Source of the DNA: a bacterium
Lineage (GTDB): Bacteria > Bdellovibrionota > FAC87 > UBA2466
NCBI GenBank assembly: GCA_009927045.1
Contig: RFNT01000057.1
Span: 1 to 43,967 of the forward strand
Reading direction: 5' to 3'
Length of the DNA: 43,967 nt
Part shown: positions 26,779 to 35,192 of the stretch, one piece after another
Layout of the letters: the number at the start of each line of letters is the position of its first letter
How positions within the stretch are numbered: position 1 is the stretch's first letter
Notes under the pieces: model-generated
The model's input: the letters and a program-made list of their open reading frames with translations, nothing else
The model's database searches: none
Told to the model about the DNA's origin: nothing
Made by a program: the position numbers and the translations under genes

Positions 26779-28044
26779 TTGAAAGCAGTCAGAGGCATGC
26801 ATGATTTGTTTGGCGTAGAAATCGCCAAATGGCAGTGGATTGAATCTCAAGTAAAACAAGTTTTTGAGAACTTTGGTTACCAGGAAATTCGAACTCCTGT
26901 TTTGGAGTCTGTCGAAGTCTTTAGCAAAACCGTTGGAGATGAAACGGACATCGTTGAGAAACAGATGTATTCGGTTCAAAAAGAGTCTGAGTCTCTAGTT
27001 CTCCGACCCGAAGGCACTGCGGGTTTTGTCAGGGCGGTTCTGGAACACCAACTGCATCGAGATGCTCTCCACCAACGATTTTTTTACTACTTGCCCATGT
27101 TTCGACATGAGCGTCCTCAAAAAGGAAGACTTCGCCAATTCCATCAATTCGGAGCCGAACTGATCAATGATGATTCCCCGGAAGCGGATGCCGAGGTTAT
27201 TGCCTTATTAGTCGCGATATACAAAAAACTGAGAATAACTGAGTATGAAGTCCGCATTAACAGCCTGGGTTGCACAGAGTGTCGGCCAGGGATGAAAAAA
27301 CAACTCTTGGATTTTCTACAGCCCCGTTTAGAGCACTTGTGTGAGCTCTGTAAAAAAAGATTTGAAAGAGCTCCGCTACGAGTTTTGGACTGTAAGCGTG
27401 AAACGTGTAAAACCGCGGTGGCTGGAAGTCCTCAACTCAATCAGTGTCTTTGTGACCAGTGTAAAACTCATCATGACCAACTGAAGAAACGCCTGAACGA
27501 AGCTGATGTCACTTTCATTGATGATCCATCAATTGTGAGAGGGCTAGACTACTACTCCCGAACGGCGTTTGAGTTCACTTCCTCATTATTAGGAGCACAA
27601 AGTGCTTTAGGCGGTGGAGGACGTTACGACCAACTCGCAAGCCGGTTCGGTGAAAAGCCTTTTCCTGCCGTGGGATTTGCTCTGGGCATGGAGCGCTTGG
27701 TGATCGCTTTGGAAGCAAAAGGGGCATTTCCAGAAATCAAGGCAACTCCTGATGTTTATTTGGCAGCACTAGGAAATCTCCCGATGGACCATTTATTTCC
27801 CCTTTCGATTCAGTTAAAAAGTTCGGGCGTGCAAACAGAAATAAGCTATGCGGCTGATAAACCTTTGAAGTGGCACTTGAAACAATCCAATCGACTCCAA
27901 TGTAAATTTACTGTGATTCTTGGAGAAGATGAGCTGAAAAAGAAAGTCATCCTAGTGAAAAATATGGCTGCTCAAACTCAAGTTGAATTTCCATTGGACT
28001 CCGCTCGGACACATATTCTTAAACAGGTGAAAAGTGAAAACTAA
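26779..28044 (+). CDS. hisS: Histidine-tRNA ligase
   Basis: Class II aminoacyl-tRNA synthetase charging tRNA-His. GMHDLFG opens the protein, LRPEGTAGFVRA is motif 2 loop, RGLDYYSRTAFEF is the histidyl-specific signature and GFALGMERLVIAL motif 3. The insertion between motifs carries a Cys-rich segment (CTECRPGMKK, LCELCKKRFE, LDCKRETCK, CLCDQCK), as in many bacterial HisRS. Translation starts at TTG 26779, with GGAGG five bases upstream, rather than any ATG. The 3' end overlaps aspS by 11 nt. Length is 421 residues, normal for the family. Confidence 0.96.
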   Translation: MKAVRGMHDLFGVEIAKWQWIESQVKQVFENFGYQEIRTPVLESVEVFSKTVGDETDIVEKQMYSVQKESESLVLRPEGTAGFVRAVLEHQLHRDALHQRFFYYLPMFRHERPQKGRLRQFHQFGAELINDDSPEADAEVIALLVAIYKKLRITEYEVRINSLGCTECRPGMKKQLLDFLQPRLEHLCELCKKRFERAPLRVLDCKRETCKTAVAGSPQLNQCLCDQCKTHHDQLKKRLNEADVTFIDDPSIVRGLDYYSRTAFEFTSSLLGAQSALGGGGRYDQLASRFGEKPFPAVGFALGMERLVIALEAKGAFPEIKATPDVYLAALGNLPMDHLFPLSIQLKSSGVQTEISYAADKPLKWHLKQSNRLQCKFTVILGEDELKKKVILVKNMAAQTQVEFPLDSARTHILKQVKSEN

Positions 28045-29836
28045 ACGAACACATCAATGTGGCGAACTGAACAAACAGCATTTAGAAAAAGAAGTTGGCC
28101 TGTGTGGTTGGGTAGATCGATGGAGAGACCATGGAGGCGTTGTTTTTATCGATCTTCGAGATCGTTCCGGTATCGTGCAAGTTGTTTTTGATCCGTCGAC
28201 TCAGCCCGTTCCTGATGCGAACACACTCCGACAAGAGTTTGTGATTGGTGTTAAAGGAAAAGTGAGAGCTCGTCCTGAAGGCATGAAAAACTCGAATTTG
28301 CCCACTGGAGATATTGAAATCATCGTTCATGAGTTGGAAATTCTGAGTCGGGCTCAACAGCTCCCATTTTCACTCCATGACGACTCTCCTTCTGCTGGAG
28401 AAGTGGATGAACAACTGAGACTCACCTACCGATATCTGGAACTTAGAAAACCAGGGCTACAGAACAACCTGAGGATCCGCCACGAATTTATTCGAGCGGC
28501 TCGAGAATTTTATTTTGAAAATGGTTTTTGGGAGATAGAAACCCCTATTTTATACAAAACAACTCCTGAAGGAGCTCGAGATTACTTGGTTCCCAGTCGA
28601 GTCCATCCAGGAATGTTTTATGCCCTTCCCCAGTCCCCGCAAACTTTGAAGCAGCTTTGCATGATTTCTGGAATGGATAGATACGTACAAATCGCCAGAT
28701 GCTTCAGGGACGAAGACTTGCGGGCGGATCGACAACCAGAGTTCACCCAAGTGGATGTTGAAATGTCTTTCATCACTGAGGAAGATATTTATGATCTCCA
28801 CGAAAAACTGATGTCCAAAGTTTTTGAACGTGTTTTGGGAAAAAAATTGAAAACACCTTTTGAGAGAATCCCCTATCCGAAAGCGATGGCGATGTACGGA
28901 AGTGACAAGCCTGATTTAAGAAACTCATTAAAGCTGGTTGATCTCACGGAACAAGGCAAAAAAAGTTCGTTTCAAGTGTATCAAACTGCATTGGGGCAAG
29001 GCTCGATTCTAAAAGCGCTGTGTTTTGAAGAGAAGGAAGCTCTTTCCCGGAGCGAGCTAGATGCTCTCCCCAAAAAAGTCAGTCCCTATGGAGCTAAAGG
29101 GATCACTTGGATTCGCATCAAGAGTCCAGGTGATTGGCAATCACCTCAGGCCAAGTTTTTTGACGAAAACCTTAAAAAGGAAATTGAATCTCAACTTCCT
29201 TTCACCCAAGGGGCCATGGTGTTTCTCATTTGTGCAAAAAGCACAGTCGTTAACAATGCGCTCAGTGCCTTACGTCTCGAGTATGGCGATCGTTTTGGAT
29301 ACACCAATAAAGAAGAGGACCGCTTTGCATGGGTGACCGATTTTCCTTTGTTTGAGTACAATGAAGACGATAAGCGCTTCTATGCTGCTCATCACCCTTT
29401 CACAAGGCCGCATCCAGAAGATCTCGATCTATTCATGAACAAAGAGGACCACGATTCTACTGCCCGTATCCGAGCCTGCGCTTATGATCTGGTTTGGAAT
29501 GGCTTTGAAATTGGGGGCGGAAGCTTGAGAATTTATGATTCTGCAGTTCAAGCTCGCATGTTTCAGAAGTTAGGAATTAATGAAGAAGAGGCTCAGAGGA
29601 AGTTTGGCTTCTTTTTACGAGCTTTACAGTACGGAACCCCTCCCCATGGAGGTATTGCCTTGGGAGTGGACCGAATTGCCATGCTTTTAGCGGGGTGTGA
29701 TGCCATCCGAGATGTCATTGCTTTCCCCAAGACACAAAAAGCAAGTTGCTTGATGAGTGAAGCGCCTTCGCCCGCAGATCCAAAACAACTGGAAGAGCTT
29801 TTCATTCGCACAGTACCGGTGCCTCAGAAGAGTTGA
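28034..29836 (+). CDS. aspS: Aspartate-tRNA ligase
   Basis: Class II aspartyl-tRNA synthetase of the long bacterial type. The N-terminal OB-fold (residues 1-100, GWVDRWRDHGGVVFIDLRDR) binds the anticodon. Class II motif regions include FIRAAREFYFENGFWEIETP (motif 1), FRDEDLRADRQPEFTQ (motif 2) and GIALGVDRIAMLL (motif 3). The GAD insertion domain (about residues 290-420) is present. GTG start, preceded by AGGTG. It overlaps hisS by 11 nt, as in many bacteria where hisS-aspS form an operon. Whether it also misacylates tRNA-Asn cannot be told here. Confidence 0.96.
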   Translation: MKTKRTHQCGELNKQHLEKEVGLCGWVDRWRDHGGVVFIDLRDRSGIVQVVFDPSTQPVPDANTLRQEFVIGVKGKVRARPEGMKNSNLPTGDIEIIVHELEILSRAQQLPFSLHDDSPSAGEVDEQLRLTYRYLELRKPGLQNNLRIRHEFIRAAREFYFENGFWEIETPILYKTTPEGARDYLVPSRVHPGMFYALPQSPQTLKQLCMISGMDRYVQIARCFRDEDLRADRQPEFTQVDVEMSFITEEDIYDLHEKLMSKVFERVLGKKLKTPFERIPYPKAMAMYGSDKPDLRNSLKLVDLTEQGKKSSFQVYQTALGQGSILKALCFEEKEALSRSELDALPKKVSPYGAKGITWIRIKSPGDWQSPQAKFFDENLKKEIESQLPFTQGAMVFLICAKSTVVNNALSALRLEYGDRFGYTNKEEDRFAWVTDFPLFEYNEDDKRFYAAHHPFTRPHPEDLDLFMNKEDHDSTARIRACAYDLVWNGFEIGGGSLRIYDSAVQARMFQKLGINEEEAQRKFGFFLRALQYGTPPHGGIALGVDRIAMLLAGCDAIRDVIAFPKTQKASCLMSEAPSPADPKQLEELFIRTVPVPQKS

Positions 29837-29854
29837 TTGCCGGGGTGATTCAGA

Positions 29855-30292
29855 TTAATACTCACAGGCAGTTGATTCTGGAGCCACGTATCCCGCATAG
29901 TATTGTCCTGAACCCACGTGGGTACTGCTAAATAGGATATGATCGTATTTGTTATACTCAGCTTGGCTGATATAAAAGTTAATCTCATCTCCATTGAAAA
30001 CAACTAATTGTTCTTTCTTAGGCTCTGAAATCGTGCGGTCATTGATCAAGCCAATATCGATAATCGCGCCATCTTCAACCGCCAAAACCAAAATCCTAAC
30101 TTCCAGCTGCCCATTTCCATAAGGAAGCACTTCAATAGCAAACTCCCCGAGATTTCCTTCGGAGCAAACATTTTCTCCGCCGGTTAAGTACGAGCTCCGT
30201 CGTTTTCCACAGCTAGTGAGGGAAAGCGCAAGCGTTGCAACAACGACTAAAACCCACCACTTTTTCACAGTCTCTTTCAATTGCCCCTTCAT
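29855..30292 (-). CDS. Small lipoprotein, unknown function
   Basis: From the ATG at 30292 the product has 145 residues; an upstream in-frame start would add 36 residues before the signal peptide. GGAG lies seven bases before this ATG. The signal peptide (KKWWVLVVVATLALSLTSC) ends with a lipobox LTSC, so it is membrane-anchored by lipid. The mature part is beta-rich (EFAIEVLPYGNGQLEVRILV, ISQAEYNKYDHILFSST) with Cys near both ends (ENVCSEG and STACEY), possibly disulfide-linked. No known family motif. It is convergent with aspS. Confidence 0.7.
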   Translation of the reverse strand: MKGQLKETVKKWWVLVVVATLALSLTSCGKRRSSYLTGGENVCSEGNLGEFAIEVLPYGNGQLEVRILVLAVEDGAIIDIGLINDRTISEPKKEQLVVFNGDEINFYISQAEYNKYDHILFSSTHVGSGQYYAGYVAPESTACEY

Positions 30293-30633
30293 TTCTTTTC
30301 TCCATCTACACAAAAACAAAAAACACTGACGCCCGAAACCCAAGTTGCTCTTCTCTGCGCTGCAAATTGATTGCCATTGAGAGCCCAGAGCTGTAGTCAC
30401 GCCTAGTATTCAGTGTATTCTGAAAGAGCACAAACTATCAGACCCCCTGAAGAACATTCATTCAGATCAACAATTCAAAGTGAGATCTCAAGCAAGCTGG
30501 AGTTTTTCCTTTTGCATTTAATAGCTTAAGCCGAAAGAGTGTCGTTGTTTTAGACTATTCAAGTGTCTATGGTTTTAACACCATGAAGAGAACACAATTC
30601 CGGCATACTTGTTCGATAGACTGACTACAGGTG
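30293..30633. other. Divergent intergenic region between two lipoprotein genes
   Basis: About 340 bp with no gene that I can support. It must carry promoters for both flanking lipoprotein genes. A weak pair TTGTTT and TATGGT (spacing 17) near 30550-30580 could drive the rightward gene, but the -10 matches only four of six positions. Confidence 0.35.
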
Positions 30634-31602
30634 ATGAATTTGAAATACTACAAATTATTATGCTTGGGTCTTCTTCTCATAGGTGGCTGTAAAACCGAGC
30701 TCTCGGGCAATACAACTGCGTGTTCCCCTTTTGTTCCGTGTACAACAGGCGCTGGAGCTGGGGGTGGAGCTGGGGGTGGAGCTGGGGGTGGAGCCGGGGG
30801 TGGAGCGACTGACCTCGAAGCTCTTGGGAGTCCATTTCTGCTCACTTTAGAAAGCTATTGGTACTCGGATCAAGCGCAGACTTATCCTTTTTCGCTAAAT
30901 TTAAAAAGAATTTCTGGAACTTCTAATACAGGGACCGCTGCTGATTTAGACCAAAACACACCCTGTATCATCAACAAAAACGTAACCTTCAATTCTTCTC
31001 AAGCCGCCAGAAATATTGAATGTGGTGTGGAAATTCCAGAAACTCAGCTCTGGTTCAGCTCTTTGAAATTCAAAATTCGAACTCCGAGTGGTCTCAACGA
31101 AGATGAACGTTGCGATGTGATCTATTTTTATCCCTACTTTTACCGAGTCTCCAATTTGAATACTGAGGGGTTCAAACCCTTTTGGGCTCCTGGAGGAGTC
31201 GATTGCTCAACAATGACCAACGGTGCTTTTCCTGTCGGTTGCTACAGTGGGCCGGCAACGCACTTGGTTCCCGGCTTTCCTCAAAATGTTGGGCTTCACC
31301 ATATTCCTCTGACTAACGGAGCCCTTACGGTCAGTTGGACTGCTAATTCTGCGTATACATCTAGCCGCTTGGATAATCGTTGGACGGGATATCGCAGTGA
31401 TGGTGGAGGGACCCCAGGAACAACAGTAGGAGCTACTCAAGATTGGGAATTTCAATGTGTAAAGACCGGAAGTAATCTGCAATATAGCTACTTGCTTAGA
31501 ATTTATCCGGTTCCTGATAGCCCACTCACTCCTGGAGCTCCTCGAAGAAGAGGTTGGCTAGAGGACGATGGAGTCACGAGCAGAGCCAATGAAGCTCATT
31601 GA
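30634..31602 (+). CDS. Lipoprotein with Gly-rich repeat linker, unknown function
   Basis: About 322 residues with a lipoprotein signal peptide ending in LIGGC (lipidated Cys near residue 19). A short Cys-rich part is followed by a linker of repeated GAGGG units encoded by a 12-bp tandem repeat, then a globular domain with several Cys residues (CIINKN, IECGVE, RCDVIYFY, VDCSTM, GCYSGP, FQCVKT). This suggests a disulfide-rich periplasmic or surface domain. The start could be the GTG at 30631 or this ATG; neither has a good ribosome-binding site. The TGA stop abuts the TCA of the convergent gene's stop. No family recognised. Confidence 0.68.
   Translation: MNLKYYKLLCLGLLLIGGCKTELSGNTTACSPFVPCTTGAGAGGGAGGGAGGGAGGGATDLEALGSPFLLTLESYWYSDQAQTYPFSLNLKRISGTSNTGTAADLDQNTPCIINKNVTFNSSQAARNIECGVEIPETQLWFSSLKFKIRTPSGLNEDERCDVIYFYPYFYRVSNLNTEGFKPFWAPGGVDCSTMTNGAFPVGCYSGPATHLVPGFPQNVGLHHIPLTNGALTVSWTANSAYTSSRLDNRWTGYRSDGGGTPGTTVGATQDWEFQCVKTGSNLQYSYLLRIYPVPDSPLTPGAPRRRGWLEDDGVTSRANEAH
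30754..30806 (+). repeat. 12-bp tandem repeat in the lipoprotein linker
   Basis: The unit GGAGCTGGGGGT is repeated four times plus a partial copy (30754-30806); the last full copy has C in place of T. It encodes the Gly-Ala linker. Copy number is likely to vary by slippage, and the repeat keeps the reading frame because its length is a multiple of three. Confidence 0.9.
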
Positions 31603-32532
31603 TCACCATTCACCCTCTTCATCGTCTACCGGTACCTCAGTGGGCTCTCGTTTGAGTGGAGCTTCCGCGGGTGCTTCATCACCCCAACCATCCTCATCTG
31701 GCTGAGTGTCCAACCGAACCTGAGGCTCTCTAGGGGCTACATCCTCCGTACGACTCTCCTCCCAATTTTCCACCGGTGCAGACTGAGCATCTTCTGAAAC
31801 TGTATTTGGTTCACTAAAGCCATTCTTGGTTCTTAAATATTCCCTGGCACGCTCTAAAGGCGTGTTAGCCTCTCTTTGATTTTTAAAGCGAATGCCCGCA
31901 AAACCATAAAATCCATTCCAAAGTCCGTTCCGCCCTTGGGTAGTACTGACATTTAAATGGTTACTCAAACCTCGACAATAAGTTAAACCAAACAACAAAC
32001 CCGAATCGGCATTTAATTCGAACTCTACTCCGGCTCCCCCCTGGAAGGACAATTCATTTTTTGCCAATTGATTCGTAGAATTAGTGACCGCCCCCAACGA
32101 ACTGATAGTTTCCCCGCCCATCAGAATACCAAACCCCAAACCCGCACCTAAGTAGGCTCTTGTTCCCAGATCATCCACAAAATACCAACGAAGATTTGCT
32201 GAGAGCTCCAAATAATCGGCTTTTGATGTGGCACTACTGCCCCCAATATTCAATTTCACACCCTTCTGGCTGAAATAGACACCAGGATTCAGCGTTATAG
32301 CGTTTCCCAAGTATCGCTCCCCAAAAACTCCCGCGTAAGCTCCCTGGGCATTAGCAGGGTCTAAATCGATTGATGCACCACTACCATCTGTCAGATTTTG
32401 GTTGAAAGAGCTCATCCCAGCTAAAAATCCGTAAGTGTTTTCCCGCTCTAACGCATACCCAGATTGAGTATCCATGTGAAAAAAAAGAACGAAGCTCATG
32501 ACTAGATAAGAGAAAAAATATCGCCGCCTCAT
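31603..32532 (-). CDS. Outer-membrane beta-barrel protein with acidic C-terminal tail
   Basis: A 309-residue protein. After a signal peptide (roughly residues 1-27) comes an 8-stranded-barrel-like region resembling the PorT/OmpA-like outer membrane barrel domain (YGFLAGMSSFNQ, YAGVFGERYLGN, LNPGVYFSQKGVKL, AYLGAGLGFGILMG, FQGGAGVEFELNADSG). After about residue 215 the sequence becomes disordered and strongly acidic and Pro-rich (EDGWGDEAPAEAP, VPVDDEEGEW), which could be a periplasmic or surface-exposed tail. It overlaps the PilZ gene by 4 nt, so it is the last gene of a three-gene operon. The convergent gene's stop codon abuts its own. Confidence 0.75.
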   Translation of the reverse strand: MRRRYFFSYLVMSFVLFFHMDTQSGYALERENTYGFLAGMSSFNQNLTDGSGASIDLDPANAQGAYAGVFGERYLGNAITLNPGVYFSQKGVKLNIGGSSATSKADYLELSANLRWYFVDDLGTRAYLGAGLGFGILMGGETISSLGAVTNSTNQLAKNELSFQGGAGVEFELNADSGLLFGLTYCRGLSNHLNVSTTQGRNGLWNGFYGFAGIRFKNQREANTPLERAREYLRTKNGFSEPNTVSEDAQSAPVENWEESRTEDVAPREPQVRLDTQPDEDGWGDEAPAEAPLKREPTEVPVDDEEGEW

Positions 32533-33062
32533 ACCATTCCTCCTGTTCTCACATGACTCTCGGGTATTACACTCTCAAAAATGGTGCAGATTCTATAAAC
32601 TCGATATCGGAGCGAGCTGAGATCCAAACCTTTCAAATGGGTGAGTTGCTTCAAATGCTTCTCAATTTCATTCACTGAGGGCCGACGCTCCTTGAGTACC
32701 TTTTCTAGGACAAGATAAGCGGACTTCTCCCGTTCGATAAAATCATCGATCATTTTTTGGTGATTATTTGATATTTCTACAAATTGGAGACCCATTCCAC
32801 AATCTACTTCCGCTCGCTGGCGATCAAATACTAAGTGCGCAACTTTCGATTTCAAACAGATACTCTTCTCATTTCCAGGCAGAATGAAAACTAAATAGCC
32901 CAAGGCATCTAGAGGCAGCGGACTCAATGTCTTTAGAAAGAGTCCGCCCCGACTGATATTAAGCGCTTGTCCTACCACAGTCTGGTGCCCATCTGTAACC
33001 AAGAGGGGCTCTCCAAATGGCAATCTATAAAATCGGCGCTTTTCGATAAAGTGCTGTTCCAT
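32529..33062 (-). CDS. PilZ domain protein
   Basis: A 177-residue protein with an N-terminal PilZ domain (residues about 7-105). The c-di-GMP binding signature is present in the form RRFYRLPF (RxxxR) and NISRGGLFLKT (N/DxSxxG). The C-terminal part (SAYLVLEKVLKERRPSVNEI onward) is helical and basic and is not a known domain to me. It is likely a cytosolic effector that responds to cyclic di-GMP. It lies between a small exported gene (stop 4 nt before its ATG) and an outer-membrane barrel gene (4-nt overlap). Confidence 0.85.
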   Translation of the reverse strand: MEQHFIEKRRFYRLPFGEPLLVTDGHQTVVGQALNISRGGLFLKTLSPLPLDALGYLVFILPGNEKSICLKSKVAHLVFDRQRAEVDCGMGLQFVEISNNHQKMIDDFIEREKSAYLVLEKVLKERRPSVNEIEKHLKQLTHLKGLDLSSLRYRVYRICTIFESVIPESHVRTGGMV

Positions 33063-33066
33063 TCAT

Positions 33067-33378
33067 CTACTCTCTCTCAAGAAGTGACTTGACTGCTTCG
33101 CTCTCCTCTTGGCTTATATCTTCTGGGGCGACTAAAACCTTCAATCGATTTTTCAAGTTTTTTTCAGCAAGTGCTCGGGCCGGTTGCTCAACTGGGTCCT
33201 GTGCCATTTTTTCGAAAGACTCTTTTGCTTCTTGCACTACTTCATGCTCTCTGAATTTGGTAAATGCCATTCGAAGAGTATCTACATAAACAGCTCCGAT
33301 GGTCGAATTTTTGAAAGGGATTTGCCCAACCCCCAAAATGACTCCTACCTGAATTAATTTGAAAATAAACGTTTTCAT
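33067..33378 (-). CDS. Small exported or anchored protein, unknown
   Basis: A 103-residue protein with a hydrophobic N-terminal segment (IFKLIQVGVILGVGQIPF) followed by an entirely charged helical region rich in Glu, Lys and Ala (FREHEVVQEAKESFEKMAQ). It is probably anchored by its N-terminus or processed. No family is recognised. It is the first gene of the operon with the PilZ and barrel proteins. Its ATG has no strong Shine-Dalgarno. Confidence 0.55.
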   Translation of the reverse strand: MKTFIFKLIQVGVILGVGQIPFKNSTIGAVYVDTLRMAFTKFREHEVVQEAKESFEKMAQDPVEQPARALAEKNLKNRLKVLVAPEDISQEESEAVKSLLERE

Positions 33379-33471
33379 AAAAGGTTTGAAAATCTCAAAG
33401 ATTGATGCGGGTGGGCACGAAATGCACCCTACCCTTATATTTTAGCATATGGGAAAGCGACAAGTTCAGTT

Positions 33472-33477
33472 TATAAT
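33472..33477 (+). promoter_or_regulatory. -10 element of the HTH/coiled-coil gene
   Basis: A perfect TATAAT (33472-33477) lies 34 bases before the ATG of the rightward gene and about 27 bases before its AGGAG site. No convincing -35 hexamer is seen at the expected distance, so only the -10 is annotated. Confidence 0.4.
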
Positions 33478-33511
33478 GAAGGGAGTTGATCATCTTCACT
33501 AGGAGACACTC

Positions 33512-33868
33512 ATGTCGCATCCAGTCCAGGATACGCACCATGAGAGTGTTGGCCAGTGGCTGCCCCTGATTGAATTTTCAATCCGGAGTGGAGTGAGTCT
33601 TAGCACCATTCGACGCAAAATCAAAAGTAACAGCATTCCTTTCAAGCTGGAAAAAGGTAAATACCTTGTTTTGTTTGAAGGGAATAGCCAAGCGTGGGAT
33701 GGAGCCAAAGATTTTTCTTCACACCAAGTCAGCCAGGCAAGCTCTCAATTGGAATCTCAAGCTATTATTGGCCAACAGCAATTGCGCATTAAGCAGTTAG
33801 AGCAAGAGCTGGAGGAAATGTCTTTGCTTGTTCAAACCCTGGAAAAAAAATATGGAGTTCGCTATTAG
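33512..33868 (+). CDS. Small HTH DNA-binding protein with C-terminal coiled coil
   Basis: The 118-residue protein has an N-terminal helix-turn-helix of the MerR/excisionase style (residues about 18-60, LIEFSIRSGVSLSTIRRKI followed by FKLEKGKYLV, a wing-like strand pair) and a C-terminal heptad pattern (IGQQQLRIKQLEQELEEM and LLVQTLEKK) typical of a dimerising coiled coil. It probably binds DNA as a dimer. AGGAG is six bases before the ATG. It is followed after 9 nt by the BatE-like gene, with which it is probably cotranscribed. Its targets are unknown; it may autoregulate. Confidence 0.68.
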   Translation: MSHPVQDTHHESVGQWLPLIEFSIRSGVSLSTIRRKIKSNSIPFKLEKGKYLVLFEGNSQAWDGAKDFSSHQVSQASSQLESQAIIGQQQLRIKQLEQELEEMSLLVQTLEKKYGVRY

Positions 33869-33877
33869 CAGGTTCTC

Positions 33878-34657
33878 GTGAAACCGCTTTTTCTCATTCT
33901 GACTTGTCTACTGACTCAATGGCTTTTCGCGGACTCAGTTGAATCTTGGGAGCAGTTACTCCAAAAATCCAATTCGGAAAAAGTTTCATCTTGGCAAAAC
34001 TGGATTGCTTCTCAGGGCGAAAATCATATCCAATCTCCTGAGGCCTATTTTAATTTAGCGCAAGCCTTCTGGGAGGCTGACGAAGTTGCACCAACAGTAG
34101 AGGCACTCTTCCAATCTATCCAGTGGGAAAACAACCCGGTTAAAATTTTAGAAAAAATTCAGCTCATCTCGGATATTCAACGTGTTCTAGCTGATCATTC
34201 CTCCCCAATCGACTCTTTCGGACTCAGACTTTCACTGCTCTACAATTCGGCTTTCAAAAATTTTTTGGGTATTCTTTTTACTTTGGCAGTGACGTGCTTT
34301 TTATTGCTTCAATTCGGAGTTTACCAGACTTCGAGGTATCGTTGGATTCCATTGAGTTTAATGTTTTTGAGTTTGATTCTGATTGGAATTTTGGAACTCA
34401 ATCAAAAAAGGACTCCTATCCCTGTCGTTTTGGACAATAACAAGCTCCCTGTAATTCTTTATAATTCGCCTTCAGAATCTCAGGAGGTAGTGGCAGACTT
34501 GCCTTCAGGTCTTCTAGTGACACCAGAAAACCTTGATTCTGACTGGATCTCTATTCAACATCCCCTGGGGGGATGGATTTCTAAAAAAGAGAGCCGAAAG
34601 TTGGCTTTCACTTCAGCTCAATGGGATTTGAGTGGGTCTTTTTTCGGGCTTTTTTAA
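33878..34657 (+). CDS. Membrane protein with TPR-like region, two TM helices and SH3-like tail (BatE-like)
   Basis: A 259-residue protein starting at GTG 33878. A signal peptide (KPLFLILTCLLTQWLFADS) is followed by a helical TPR-like region (QSPEAYFNLAQAFWEADEV). Two transmembrane helices lie near residues 127-171 (FLGILFTLAVTCFLLLQF and IPLSLMFLSLILIGILEL). The C-terminal part (VILYNSPSESQEVVADLPSG and DWISIQHPLGGWISKKE) is SH3-like. This order of modules resembles BatE of the aerotolerance operon, but no other bat gene lies here. It follows the HTH gene by 9 nt, and its 3' end overlaps the DivIVA gene by 45 nt. Confidence 0.6.
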   Translation: MKPLFLILTCLLTQWLFADSVESWEQLLQKSNSEKVSSWQNWIASQGENHIQSPEAYFNLAQAFWEADEVAPTVEALFQSIQWENNPVKILEKIQLISDIQRVLADHSSPIDSFGLRLSLLYNSAFKNFLGILFTLAVTCFLLLQFGVYQTSRYRWIPLSLMFLSLILIGILELNQKRTPIPVVLDNNKLPVILYNSPSESQEVVADLPSGLLVTPENLDSDWISIQHPLGGWISKKESRKLAFTSAQWDLSGSFFGLF

Positions 34658-35125
34658 ATATTCCTGCAGCTTCGAGGTAAGTGGCTCTTGAGCATCTTGC
34701 TCCTGATTCAAAATCTCATAATGACTGTCCAGAGCCGATTTGAATGCCATTAGAAAGTTTGCTTTTCTTTTCTCTACCGTTTCGACTTCTTCAAGTACAG
34801 TCGCCAACCACTTCTCTGTTTCCAACCTAACGGTGGCCGCTTGTTCTTCCGATTGACCAATTATTTTTTTAGCCTCCTCACGGGCTTTTTCTTTAATGAC
34901 TTCCAGCTCAGCTTCTTTACTTTTCCAATCTTGAATCTCTCGGTCTAAAGTTTCTATGACCGCCACCAAATCTTTTTCTCGTTTTTGAACTTTTTCCCAG
35001 AGCTTAGCTACTTTATCCAAAAATCCGACGACCTCCTCTGGAGAATAGCCCAGCATAATTTTCTTGAAGTCTTTGTTTTTGATTTCAGCTGGAGATAAAT
35101 CGAAGGAAGTTGCTGTTTTTTTCAT
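34613..35125 (-). CDS. DivIVA-domain protein
   Basis: A 170-residue cytosolic coiled-coil protein. The N-terminal DivIVA box (residues about 7-42, FDLSPAEIKNKDFKKIMLGY then SPEEVVGFLDKVA) holds the conserved S-P-E-I/E-V-x-x-F-L-D pattern that binds curved membranes. The rest is predicted to form a long coiled coil (EKVQKREKDLVAVIETLDRE). DivIVA proteins recruit division or polar-growth factors. Here it follows yggS, 66 nt downstream, the order seen in Firmicutes division clusters and in Bdellovibrio-like genomes (family knowledge). It overlaps the convergent BatE-like gene by 45 nt. Confidence 0.85.
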   Translation of the reverse strand: MKKTATSFDLSPAEIKNKDFKKIMLGYSPEEVVGFLDKVAKLWEKVQKREKDLVAVIETLDREIQDWKSKEAELEVIKEKAREEAKKIIGQSEEQAATVRLETEKWLATVLEEVETVEKRKANFLMAFKSALDSHYEILNQEQDAQEPLTSKLQEYLKKPEKRPTQIPLS

Positions 35126-35162
35126 TTCTGAATTCTACCAAGTCAAAAAGAAAAATAGAACA

Positions 35163-35192
35163 GAAGGAAAAAGAAAGAGGCGCGCAGCGCGC
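35163..35192 (-). terminator. Possible terminator after yggS
   Basis: GCGCG (35180-35184), loop CAG, and CGCGC (35188-35192) form a 5-bp GC stem. On the minus strand it is followed by CTCTTTCTTTTTCC, a moderately T-rich tail. The right arm reaches into the yggS stop codon. It may be a weak or attenuating terminator before divIVA. Confidence 0.35.

Noticed and set aside
30648-30845. Minus-strand Pro-rich open frame with PPAPPPAP repeats
   Set aside because: It is the antisense reading of the Gly-rich tandem repeat in the lipoprotein gene.
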